Assembly (NCBI GenBank): GCA_907164885.2
Contig: OU015496.1
Location: 162,426,350 to 162,490,349, forward strand
DNA from: Dolomedes plantarius
Taxonomy: Eukaryota > Arthropoda > Arachnida > Araneae > Dolomedidae
Direction of reading: 5' to 3'
Length of the DNA stretch: 64,000 nucleotides
A program made the position numbers and the translations under genes. Below are positions 48,689 through 61,494 of the stretch, one piece after another. The stretch's first letter is position 1. The number at the start of each line of letters is the position of its first letter. The notes beneath the pieces are model-generated. The model worked only from the letters and a program-made list of their open reading frames with translations. It did no database searches and was not told where the DNA came from.

Positions 48689-49719
48689 TATATATACATA
48701 TATAATCTTACTTTTAATCGATAACCGAAGCGATAACATTTAAACGATAACTAAGACAAAAAACACACTACAATTACTAACCTAATCTATCCCAAACTTA
48801 CTGAACAATCACTGAATCATGTATAATTTACAGAGAAGATTTCACCTTTTTAATCTCTTTCTGACCAGCGATTTGTGAAGCCTATATCTTTTTATTTTTC
48901 TTGTCCGCTCGCCTCTCAGCAGCGTTTTAAACTCGTATAGTTATTGATGGAGAGAAGAAATCTCCCTATTTGTCTGAACAATCTCTGTGTTTTATTGGGT
49001 CCTTCTCCTTTATGGGTCAGAGTATGTTAGGAACGAAATAGAATTTTATTGGTTCCCGTGAAAAATGACGTCATTTCACCCGGCCGGGAAAATATTCCGG
49101 CAGTAGTTTTTTTTTTCCTTCCAGAAAAGTTTACAGGAAAACATACCAGCGGTTAAAACTATGATGAAATGGATCGAAAAAGCCGTAAATGTGACCGATA
49201 CAGAGAATGACGTATTTTTTACACGAAACTTGTGGGTAAGCTAAGGAAATATATGTTCTATAACCTCTAATAAATTTGAATTGTGAAATATTTCCGAAAT
49301 AATATGCATAGTACTTCCTCACGTCTAAGATCTTTAGGTTGACTTGTCTGTTCACACACAATTCACAGATTTGAAGATATCGTTAAATTGTTTATAAAAA
49401 GGGGAATATACATAATTTTTCAGTACTTCGAGTGTCGTAAACGGGAGAGAGGACTTGGCAAGGGGTTCGTCTGTCATATGAGTGTGGGGGGTGGGGGGTT
49501 GAAGAAATTTATGTTCTTAACTCCGCGTAAAGGGACATATTCCAAAAATATATTATAAAAAAGTAAAGAGAATAAATAAAAAAGGGTGGGAAATTAAAAT
49601 TAGGGTATATCGAATAATAATGTGGAATTAAGAGATGTAAGAAATATGTTTAATAATATGGGAGGTGCCATGGAAGTCAGAAAACATATTTATGTACAAA
49701 TATTTATCCAGATTGTTGC

Positions 49720-49722
<3 letters not shown>
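48689..49722. other. Unassigned DNA
   Basis: No gene. Holds a TGACGTCA palindrome at 49067-49074, next to CCGGCCGGG and TTCCGGCAG, and a G-rich run at 49480-49498. A 76-codon minus-strand frame at 49131-49361 shows no domain. Confidence 0.3.

Positions 49723-49768
<46 letters not shown>
49723..49768. repeat. (TA)n microsatellite
   Basis: About 22 TA units; a shorter run follows at 49777-49791. Confidence 0.95.
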
Positions 49769-49769
<1 letters not shown>

Positions 49770-49822
49770 CCTACAATATATATATATATATATTTATGAA
49801 TATATATCTTTATATATATATT

Positions 49823-51291
49823 TCTTCTGTCCGTGTGTATGTCACTGAACGCCTCCTAAACGGCTGGACTGATTTTTATGAAATTTTGTGTCTGCGATTA
49901 AGTTGATTCGAGAATGGTTTAGATTCACAATAAGTCACCTAGCACCCCTTGGGGGGCAGGGGGCACATGTAAAAATAATCAAAAACGATTGATACTACTG
50001 TCGAATCCATAGTTTTCGGGGTCGCTTAGATTAATAAGGACACTCCCGATGCCGTTTAAGTGCAAGTTCAGCCCCTCCATCAGCATAGGGGGGGGGGCGA
50101 GGTGGGGAAGAAGGGTGAATATAAAATCTCCAAAATGACCGAGAGCAGTGTCGAATCTATAGTTTTCGGGGTCACTGAGAGGAACAGTGGCAATCCCAAT
50201 GCCTTTTAAGTGAGAGTTCAGCAGCCCCCCCCCCCCATCAACGTCGGAGGGGGGATGTGGGGCGAAAAGATAAAATGTCCAAAGTGACCGAGAGTAGTGT
50301 CGAATCCATAGTTTTCGGGATCACTGAGACGATAAGTGAAACAAGTGATGCCGCTTAAGTACAAGTTCAGCCCCCCCCCCCCCGCCAATCAGCATTTTGG
50401 GAGGAGGGGGGAAAGGGGAAAAATGAAATGTCCAAAATGTCCGAGAGTAGTGTCGAATCCATTGTTTTCGGGAACACTGAGACGATAAGTGACACAAGTG
50501 ATGCCGTTTAAGTGCAAGTTCAGCCCCCCCCCAATCAGCATTATGGGAGGAGGGGGGAAAGGGGAAAAATGAAATGTCCAAAATGTCCGAGAGTAGTGTC
50601 GAATCCATTGTTTTCGGGAACACTGAGACGATAAGTGACACAAGTGATGCCGTTTAAGTGCAAGTTCAGCCCCCCCCCCAATCAGCATTATGGGAGGAGG
50701 GGGGAAAGGGGAAAAATGAAATGTCCAAAATGTCCGAGAGTAGTGTCGAATCCATTGTTTTCGGGAACACTGAGACGATAAGTGACACAAGTGATGCCGT
50801 TTAAGTGCAAGTTCAGCCCCCCCCCCAATCAGCATTATGGGAGGAGGGGGGAAAGGGGAAAAATGAAATGTCCAAAATGTCCGAGAGTAGTGTCGAATCC
50901 ATTGTTTTCGGGAACACTGAGACGATAAGTGACACAAGTGATGCCGTTTAAGTGCAAGTTCAGCCCCCCCCCCAATCAGCATTATGGGAGGAGGGGGGAA
51001 AGGGGAAAAATGAAATGTCCAAAATGTCCGAGAGTAGTGTCGAATCCATTGTTTTCGAAGTCAGTGAGATAAATATAGGAAACTAAAAGTGTTGTATATA
51101 ATCAAGTTTTGAGTTAAATAATAGAGTGAATTTGTAATTTTATTTTATCATTTGTATACAGTACATATACTTTTAAATACCCGTAAATAAAATTAATTAG
51201 ATTTTACACTATAGAAAGAATTCATTCCTTTTCCTGTGTAGTAGAAAATTGAGATTAATAAATAACTGGGCAACGCCGGGTAAACAGCTAG
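49823..51291 (+). mobile_element. Helitron-like non-autonomous element with minisatellite core
   Basis: The head begins TCTTCTGTCCGTG and contains CTAAACGGCTGGACTGATTT, then an array of about seven 146-153-bp units, then a tail ending GGCAACGCCGGGTAAACAGC followed by TAG and T. Non-autonomous Helitron-like elements (DINE-1 type) share this plan: TC start, short head, central tandem repeats, and CTRR end before T. No Rep/helicase is encoded. Class is inference from architecture and from the shared CAGCTAGTATATA terminus at 28171. An RTE-type or other repeat is not excluded. Confidence 0.6.
50001..51060 (+). repeat. 147-bp minisatellite array
   Basis: The box TCGAATCCAT (or close variant) recurs at 50001, 50152, 50300, 50453, 50599, 50746, 50893 and 51040, so spacings are 151, 148, 153, 146, 147, 147 and 147. 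The last four units are almost identical and differ mainly in the length of a C run after AAGTTCAGC. The first three are diverged. Each unit carries a C-rich and a G-rich segment (GGGAGGAGGGGGGAAAGGGG). A 197-residue minus-strand frame through it is an artefact of the period being a multiple of three. Confidence 0.95.
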
Positions 51292-51351
<60 letters not shown>

Positions 51352-51368
51352 TATGTATATATATATAT

Positions 51369-51439
<71 letters not shown>

Positions 51440-51440
51440 G
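51292..51440. repeat. (TA)n tract
   Basis: About 145 bp of TA with AAATATA, AAGTATGTA interruptions, starting directly at the CTAG end of the Helitron-like element. Confidence 0.97.
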
Positions 51441-51885
51441 TGTGTATGTATATATCCAACCTTCTTCAAACCCTTGATGAAGTCTTATACGATCAAAAAG
51501 AAAAGCTGCAAATAAATAAAAAGACATAAATGAAATATGCGGGGTTCTACTCACACCGAGTGACTAACCGGACTTTGGAGAGACGGGATTGACTAGATTA
51601 TATAGTGATAAGTGTGACAAGTACCGAACTCGACGAGTACGGAAGCAGGGGAGTACCGAGGTTTTCCTGCAGTTCTGTATCCTTGATTGAGGCTTGGGTA
51701 TTATTTTTGAAACAAACATACCTCCTGCCGAAATTTTCTTCGACCGAAACTTTGAATCTTATCCGAAACTGCCTAGAACTAAAATGGAATTTCAAAACTT
51801 CAATATATGCCTATATATTTCCCAGAAAAAGAAAATACACAAATTCAAATGAAGCCATTCTTTTAATGAAGGAATGAATATTATG

Positions 51886-51886
<1 letters not shown>
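51441..51886. other. Unassigned DNA
   Basis: Opposing frames at 51598-51795 (minus) and 51605-51877 (plus) overlap and neither has a recognised domain. Confidence 0.3.

Positions 51887-51973
<87 letters not shown>
51887..51973. repeat. (TC)n(TA)n(TG)n compound microsatellite
   Basis: About 10 TC, 18 TA and 14 TG units. Confidence 0.95.
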
Positions 51974-51974
<1 letters not shown>

Positions 51975-52360
51975 ATTTTTTCCGTCATTATGTCTCTACT
52001 GAATTCGAAAAAGAAGATACCGTGTTCTCCTTTTCCTTATCAGGATCGACGTTCGAAAATCGAACCCATTCTTTTTTCGGATGCGTTCAGAGACTAAACT
52101 CAATTTGAGAGCAGGCCTGCACAAAGTGACATGCAATGTCGGAGAAGAAAATATAGAACACGAAGGAGAGAGAGCGAAAAAAAAATTATTTATGGAAAAT
52201 CTCGCAGACTTCTTTCTAGGGGATAAATTACGCGAGTTTGTGGAGTGGTCGAGATATGTGCGGGATTTATTTTTTCTCTAGAAGTCTTTTTTTCTATTTC
52301 TGGCAAATGTACGCTGTTTAAATCAAGTTACTTACGCACACTCACATACACACATATACA
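51974..52360. other. Unassigned DNA
   Basis: Short unsupported frames only; ACACTCACATACACACATAC run at 52338-52357. Confidence 0.3.
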
Positions 52361-52426
52361 TATAATATTATATATTGCATATATATATATATATATTGCA
52401 TATATATATATATATATATATATATA
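52361..52426. repeat. (TA)n with TTGCA interruptions
   Basis: TA units in two blocks each preceded by TATTGCA, ending at the left terminus of Tc1 copy B. Confidence 0.9.
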
Positions 52427-54584
<2,158 letters not shown>

Positions 54585-54857
54585 TAAACTTGGGGGATCG
54601 CCCCGGATGGACTTTGAGGACTTTGAGGACTTTGAGGACAGTTAGTGACTGTGGTTAATTTATATAAGTGACTGTGATATGAAAGAACAATCCGTGGATT
54701 TATAGTGATATACTTTTTGGATTTATTGTGTTATATTTTGGATACACGGTGAATTCCTCTACTGATGCGACAGCAACTACTGATGCAAGAGTCCTGCGAG
54801 AAAAGGTAGGATACCTTCTTTTTATAACTCTATTGCTGAGAAAAAGATTTATGAAAA
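54585..54857 (+). other. Leader with PBS candidate and 9-bp tandem repeat
   Basis: TGGGGGATCGCCCCGG at 54591-54606 is the likely primer site; I could not match it to a tRNA. Immediately after, GGACTTTGA is repeated about three times (54608-54637). An upstream ATG at 54851 is out of frame with gag. Confidence 0.6.
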
Positions 54858-55714
54858 ATGTCTACTACTATTAATTATAACAAGAATACGCGCAAAGAGG
54901 ACATAGTGAATGTTCTTACTGAGATTGGTGAGCAGTGCACCGCAAAAGAAACGATTATAGAGTTAAAAAATAAACTTGAGAGATCTAGAGCATTCCAAGA
55001 TGACCCAGAATTTGTAATGAATCTTCTTAACCGAATAATTGAGGATCGGCAGCCAAAAGCTGAGCTTGAACTGCAGCTAACAAACTCAAAACTAGAATTA
55101 GAAAAATTAACGCTCCAACGTATAGAACGAGAGGTAGAACTTTGCAAATCGAAAGCAGAAGCAGCTCAAGATGTATCAAATCCTGAGGTTTGTGATCTTG
55201 AAAATTTGATTAAAAGTGTAAAAACGCTAACAATACAGTTGCCGACAAAAGCGGAAAATTTTAGCCTTTTTTTCCAATCATTGGAACGAGCGTTTAAAGT
55301 TAAGGATGTCCCAGAGAAATTGAAATCCGAAATTCTTATAAATATTATCGGAGAGAAGGCCCATAGCATTTTACTATACGTTAAAGATGATGAAATGAAT
55401 GACTATGAGTTAGTTAAATCTTTAATCATGAAAGAATTCCAACCCACGGCTCAAGAGTGTCTACTTAATTTTAGAAGAGCTAGAAGGCAGGTGAATGAGA
55501 CGCATGTTCAGTTTGCAACACGCTTAAATGCAATGTTCCAATATTATCTCAAAATCCGTAATGTTTCTGATTTTAAACAACTTTTTGACCTAATGGTGAG
55601 CGATAAATTTTTAGACACACTAGATCAAGAAACAGCTTCTCACATTAAAATCACACAGGCGGACTCGTGGCTGACGCCGGAACAGCTAGGAAAGACTTGT
55701 GACGTTTTTTTGTT
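54858..55714 (+). CDS. gag: Ty3/Gypsy gag (capsid part)
   Basis: The ATG at 54858 begins MSTTINYNKNTRKEDIVNVL. The N-terminal 110 residues are charged and helical (leucine-rich, probably coiled coil, around ELELQLTNSKLELEKLTLQR). The capsid-like part follows with ENFSLFFQSLERAFKVKDVP, ILINIIGEKAHSILLYVKDD, LIMKEFQPTAQECLLNFRRA and THVQFATRLNAMFQYYL. The product packages element RNA. At 55705-55711 a T7 run (in frame T TTT TTG) marks the point after which the gag-like sequence continues in the -1 frame, including the zinc knuckle. The zero frame remains open to 56042 but reads as nonsense, so its downstream part is not counted. Confidence 0.88.
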
Positions 55715-58700
55715 TCTAAAAATAAAACTTTGCATGAAACGCGGAACTATTCGAATGTTCGTTCTAGGAATGAAAGTGACGCTATCAAAGATCGTACAAA
55801 ATTTGAATACGGAAACCATTCCCCGAGGCAGTTTCAGAGACAAAATCAAAAATTTTCTAGTAGAGAACCTATATCTTGTTATGTTTGTGGGGGGCCGCAT
55901 TTTGCTAGAAACTGTACAAAGAAATTGTCGAATGCAGAAAACAAGAGTGACCAAAAATACGGCATCAATCACGTTTCAACTTCTATCCCAACTCAAAATG
56001 ACTATTTATTCAGTGAGCTCCAATATGCCGATGTGTTTATAGACGGAAAACCCTTAGTCGCCACGGTAGACAGTGGTGCGAGTTCGATAATCGTAAACAA
56101 GAATTTTGTTTCGGCTGCAAAGCCAATTCATTCTCAGATTGTTTTGACAAGTGTGTTCGGTGAGCGCCGGCTGGAGAAGGTTTACAAGTTTCGCATTTCG
56201 CTACGCGAAGGCGGGAAAGCGCGAGAGGTCTTGGCTGCGAGCTCTGAGATTGTTGCGGAAGTTATTTTGCCAGCGAAAATTTACGACATGTTATTGAAAC
56301 CAGAGGAGGCAGTGGCGCCTACGAGCGGTACATGCTTGGAAACGGGAAAACATTTGGAGAGCGCGAATATAAACAACGATTCATCAGCTTCGTTCTTAGT
56401 GAGAGTATCCGAATCGTATGATGATTGCCCTTTTGACCTGTCACACATTACTGATTGTAAATTGAGAAACGAAATTCATGCGCTTATTCAAAATTATGAG
56501 CCAAACAAAACAGAAACTACTGCTTTGAAAATGAAAATAATTCTGACCGATGAGAGACCCATTTGTCAAAGATCACGCAGGTTGTCGCTTCCTGAAAAGA
56601 GAGAAGTCGAAAAGCAAATAAACGATTGGTTAGAGCAAGGGATAATTAGGGAGAGTTGCTCTGATTTTGCTTCGCCTGTTGTGGTGTGTAGAAAGAAGGA
56701 TGATACGATGCGTTTGTGCATTGACTACAGAGCTTTGAATAAGCGAATAGTTAGAGACAGATATCCACTACCTGTTATTGAGGAAGTATTAGATAAGCTA
56801 GAAAGTGGAAGGGTGTTCACGACTCTCGATTTGAAAAATGCTTTCTTCCATGTAGAAGTGGATGAGGCAAGTAGAAAATACACTGCGTTTGTAACAGAGT
56901 CAGGCCAGTATGAATTCCTAAGAGTACCGTTTGGTTTGTCCATTAGCAGCAATTACTTTCAAAGATACATCAATTACGTGTTTAGAGACCTATTGAGAGA
57001 CGGGACTTTAGTTATTTATCTAGACGATATCATAATCCCAGCTATCAATGAAAAAGAAGCGCATAAAAAATTAAGTCGGGTGTTAGAAACAGCTTCCAAG
57101 TATGGTCTTGAGCTGAACCTTAAGAAGTGCCGATTTTTGCAGAGGAAAATCAATTTTTTAGGTCACATCATTGAAAATGGTACCATTCGACCGTCGTTAG
57201 AGAAGACTGCAGCAGTTCGTTGTTTTGCTGAACCCAAAAATGCCAAAGAAGTACAGAGTTTCCAGGGGTTGACAGGATATTTTAGAAAGTACATACCTTC
57301 ATATGCCATTATAGCAAGACCACTTAGTGATTTATTACGAGCCTCAAAACCTTTCGAATTTGGCTTTGAACAGAAAATAGCCTTTCAAAAACTTAAGGAC
57401 GCGCTGTCTAACGAACCCCTGTTACACCTTTACAGAGAAGGGCAGAAATTGGAATTACACACGGACGCAAGTAAACTGGGGTTAGGAGCAATACTTTTCC
57501 AGCAGAGTGATGATGGGCGCTATTATCCAATTCAGTATATGAGCAAAAAAAACCTCTATCCAGGAAGAAAAATTGTGTAGCTATGAACTTGAAGTGCTTG
57601 CGATTATCCAGGCTTTAAAAAGATTTCGAAATTATTTATTGGGAACCAAATTCAAAATTTTCACTGATTGTGCGGCATTTGCAAAAACCCTAGATAAAAA
57701 GGAACTTACACCAAAAGTTGCCAGATGGTCATTATTCATGCAAGAGTTCCAATATGAAGTAGTACATCGCCCTGGAAAACAAATGCAACACGTTGATGCA
57801 TTGAGCAGATTCCCCGTTATGCTTGTGAATAGTGATGAATTGACTTACAAAATTGTTAATGCTCAAGAAAGTGACGAATATATCAAAACCATCAAGAAAC
57901 TGTTACAGTCAGGCAAAACCTCCGAATTTATCTTGAATAATAATGTCTTGTATAAGATTGATAATGATGAAGAGTTACTGGTAGTACCTGAAATGATGCA
58001 AGTAGACGTTGTAAAGCATGCACATTCTTTTGGACATTTTGCTGCTGTAAAAACTGAAGACTTGGTGAAACGCAATTTTTATTTCCCAAACATGAGAAAG
58101 TGTGTTGAGAATGTGATAAGAAACTGTGTTGAATGTATAGTGGTAAATAAGAAGACTAGGAAAGGAGAAGGACTGTTACATCCTATTCCTAAGGAAGATT
58201 CTCCATTATCAACATATCATGTGGATTTCATTGGACCACTGCCAACAACCAATAAGAATTACAATCACATTTTCACGGTCGTAGATGCATTTACAAAATT
58301 CACATGGCTTTATCCAACTAAAAGTACCACAGCGCAAGAAGCCATCGAAAGACTAAAGCTACAGCAGAAAACCTTCGGGAATCCTTCGACCATAATCAGT
58401 GATCGAGGAGGAGCCTTCAGATCCAACGAATTCGAAGAATACTGCACTAAAGAGAATATCCATCATGTACAAATAACTGCGGGAGTACCAAGAGCAAATG
58501 GTCAAGTGGAAAGAATACATAGAACCCTTATCCCGGTATTAACAAAGATGTCCTTAAATGATCCCGCGAAGTGGTTTAAACATGTAGACTCATTGCAAAG
58601 AGTGTTAAACTGCAGTACGTCACGTAGTACCAAGTACTCACCGTTTGAATTACTCATAGGAACCAGAATGAAATATCCCGAGGATGCCATTATAAGAAAT

Positions 58701-59036
58701 TTGCTTGTGGAAGAAAGTCAAAACCAATTTAATCAACATCGTGATAGCATTAGGAAAGACGCTAAACAGAATATTTTAAAAATTCAAGAGGAGAATCGTA
58801 AGACTTACAATAGAAAACGCAAGGAAGCTTATCAGTACAAGCAAGGAGAACTGGTGGCAGTTATGAGAACTCAGTTTGGAAGCAAGCTGAAACTCCGACC
58901 GAAATATTTTGGACCCTACCGTGTTACTAAAGTTAAATACCATGATCGCTACGATGTCGCCAAAATTGGAGATCATGAAGGACCAAATGTTACATCTTCA
59001 TCAGCGGACCAAATGAAGCCCTGGACCAAATGTTGA
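55706..59036 (+). CDS. pol: Ty3/Gypsy nucleocapsid and pol polyprotein, one frameshift
   Basis: The -1 frame opens before 55706 and runs to 57580. It carries the zinc knuckle CYVCGGPHFARNC (55877-55915), protease motif VDSGASSIIV (56066-56095), RT with LDLKNAFFHV (56827) and YLDDII (57017), the connection, and RNase H HTDASKLGLG (57458). A one-base gain in an A8 run at 57545-57552 shifts the frame; the reading continues from CSYELEVLAIIQALK at 57576. Integrase follows: the HHCC zinc finger (HAHSFGHF to NCVEC, 58018-58137), catalytic Asp in HVDFIGPL (58224), Asp in ISDRGGAF (58401) and Glu in NGQVERIHR (58509), with 35 residues between the last two. A GPYRV module near 58911 and TGA 59034-59036 close it. 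All catalytic residues are present. Confidence 0.92.
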
Positions 59037-59177
59037 CTTATATAAATGTTTTAGCCAGAATTTAATGTTTGTAAACTGTATACTAATCTATGTGTTTTTG
59101 TTTTTTTAGTTCGTGTATTTTAGATCCTAGGCTGGTGCAGCAGTGAGGACACTGCTAGTCAGGATAGACGAGCGCTA
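59037..59177 (+). other. Internal 3' untranslated segment of the Ty3 element
   Basis: Between the pol stop and the 3' LTR. No clean purine run precedes the LTR (AGGATAGACGAGCGCTA), so either the polypurine tract is atypical or the LTR begins upstream and the 5' LTR is truncated at the TA tract. Confidence 0.5.
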
Positions 59178-59511
59178 TGGGAATTAGGCAGACCGTACCA
59201 GAAGATTGCGGAATAGCTACGTTGTGCAGAATGGCTACTAGATGTCGCTGAGGTTTGCGCGGCAAGGTAAAACGTGCGTGAAGAGAAAAACAGGAGTTCG
59301 GTCGTAGGGAGTGACGAGTTAGGTCATCTCCGCGAGACTGCCCACGCATCGAATTGATTTGTGTTAAATGGTGAAGAGAGCGGTTATTTTAATTCTGAAT
59401 GTCCCTATAACTGTCTAGTAAATGTCCCGTGTAATTGTCATGTCCCAAGAATAATAAATAGTGTTTGTTTGTGCAAAAGTTGCATTATCATTCCCCTAGA
59501 CACCTTGCCAT

Positions 59512-59515
<4 letters not shown>
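59178..59515 (+). repeat. 3' LTR
   Basis: Same length as the 5' LTR with one visible substitution. Ends CCATCCTA and merges into TA repeats. Confidence 0.93.

Positions 59516-59541
<26 letters not shown>
59516..59541. repeat. (TA)n microsatellite
   Basis: About 13 TA units after the 3' LTR. Confidence 0.95.
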
Positions 59542-59546
<5 letters not shown>

Positions 59547-59989
59547 AAACTGATGTGTCTAGGGTGAGTTGTTCTCAGTCATATAGAAATCTTTCCGCTT
59601 ACTGCACGGCGGAACTATACTCTCTTATACTCAGACAGTACTCAATGAAAGACAGAGTTACTGCTTAAAACACAAACACTATATATTGACACTTAGGACT
59701 ATTTACAGTTGTAGAAATGCGTTACATAAAAGTTTTAAAATAAAAGCAACATACATGTTTTAAAATAAAAGCAAATACAATTACAGTGAAGTAAATGTAA
59801 GTCATTCTATTTAATTAACGTCAATATTTAGAAAATTGTTTACATTTTTAATGATTTCTTTATATCGATAATTTGATCACAAATTATTTCTTTCATGGGT
59901 TATAAGATTAACGGTTAAAACGAGCATTTTACGTGATCCTAAGCATCTCGTATTAACCGAGTTCAAATGTCGATATATATATATATACA
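59542..59989. other. Unassigned AT-rich DNA
   Basis: A short duplication, TTTTAAAATAAAAGCAA, occurs twice at 59732-59790. No gene. A TA run lies at 59973-59987. Confidence 0.3.
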
Positions 59990-60565
59990 CAGTCGGACCT
60001 CTATTAAATAACCTCTACTTTGCGAACTTTTTCTTTGGAACCAATAACATTTTTTAAATTTCTTCGTAAAATAACCTCCAAATAGCGAAGTGCATTCTCT
60101 GTTTAACGAACTTTTTCTTGTGATCAAATACTTTTTTTCTCCATCTTTCTCAAAATATTTCTGAACATTTCAAACTTATTCTTCCATTTAACACAATTTA
60201 TTGTGATCAATGATCTTGAACTGGTTTTACCAGACGGCTAACTCAATGTCATTAAAATTCATTAATTTTAATACAAAATTGTTTTTCTTAATTGAAAATA
60301 CAGTGTATTCCTGGACAATGTTTTGTTTTATTCTTGTTTTCCTCGCAGATTTATTTTTGATGGGTAAGATTTATAAAACAAATAGCTATTAATTTACAAA
60401 ATAAAGGTGTGATTAATTAGTTTTTTAAATTTTTTTAGTGCTTATGAATTTAAAATATGTTTTGTGTAGTTTAAAGTATTCTAAAAGGGGAATCTCTATT
60501 TAGCGAATTTTCCATATAGCGAACTTTTTTTCAGGATTTAGCGACTTCGTTAAATAGAGGTCCGA

Positions 60566-60568
<3 letters not shown>
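59990..60568. mobile_element. Pogo-like MITE
   Basis: Ends CAGTCGGACCTCTATTAAAT and, inverted, CAGTCGGACCTCTATTTAAC. TA follows the right end; on the left TA lies 2 bp outside. Subterminal words AACTTTTTCTT and GCGAACTTTTT recur several times (near 60027, 60110, 60520), a feature of MITE subterminal repeats. The 60-codon frame inside is not gene-like. 579 bp. Confidence 0.82.
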
Positions 60569-60608
<40 letters not shown>

Positions 60609-60645
60609 TAGATAGATAGATAGATAGACAGATAGAGACATAGAT
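60569..60645. repeat. (TA)n(GATA)n compound microsatellite
   Basis: About 18 TA units then GATA/GACA tetranucleotides. Confidence 0.95.
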
Positions 60646-61494
60646 ATAGACATATAAAATAGACAAACTGGTAGGTTGGATTATATTTTGCACGAAGACG
60701 AAAAGACTTGTTATGGAAACTGATTTATTTGGCCTAGCAGATATTTATACTTAAACTTTCCGCGGTAGACGAGGTTGTACCGTTTGTGTCACGGAAATAT
60801 GCAAATTTAGAACTTTTAAATGGAAAACGTCTCGCACACAGTTCATGGTCGACGGCTGCGTTTTCAGTTAAGTAGTTCATACGAATCAAGTTGTTGCGTG
60901 TGGCAAGCTCGCTAATAAAGCGATTACTGTTGTGGCGATTATCATGTGTTGCTAGCATTCTTTTGAATGTCGAAACATCTTTTATACCTCAAAATAATGT
61001 GTTAAATTATTTTCAAATATATAGATACAATCGTCAATGATTTATGCTTTATTGCGAGTAATAAATTTACTTATTAATTCTATTCAGTTGTTTTAAATTC
61101 TAATAATAAGTGACCGTTATTATTAAACTCATAAGAATATCAAAATATTTAAAATAATTTTATAAGCAAAATTAGCAATCGTCAAGATAAATCGTTAATA
61201 AAATAAGCAATCGTTAATAACAGTACAATTGTAAGAATAAATGCATTTTGTTCATATATTATATACTTGTTCATATACTTGAATAAATTTCTCCAAATCG
61301 AATAATAGCAAAATTTTAGTTCTTGCTGAATATTTCAATCTATTTAAACTATTATTTCGAATAATAAGACGCGCCTTATAATATTTATGGGAGGATTTTT
61401 AGAAAATAATCATTTGTATTTTGTTAGATATATTAAGGTATTTTCAATTTCTTACTTAATAAAGATAAAAAACATATGTAATTAAAAATACACA
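60646..61494. other. Unassigned AT-rich DNA
   Basis: A 74-codon minus-strand frame at 60734-60958 has no recognised domain. 60970-61490 is AT-rich, with AAATAAGCAATCGT repeated near 61175 and 61205. Confidence 0.3.

Noticed and set aside
50389..50982. 197-residue minus-strand protein with a 49-residue repeat
   Set aside because: The minisatellite period of 147 is a multiple of three, so a stop-free frame persists by chance; the C-run length varies between units and breaks it.
50001..51060. CRISPR-like array
   Set aside because: Whole 147-bp units are repeated with no short-repeat/unique-spacer structure, and the window is eukaryotic.
55730..56042. Gag C-terminal zero-frame extension to 56042
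   Set aside because: After the T7 run only the -1 frame carries recognisable sequence (zinc knuckle, protease); the zero frame is open by chance.
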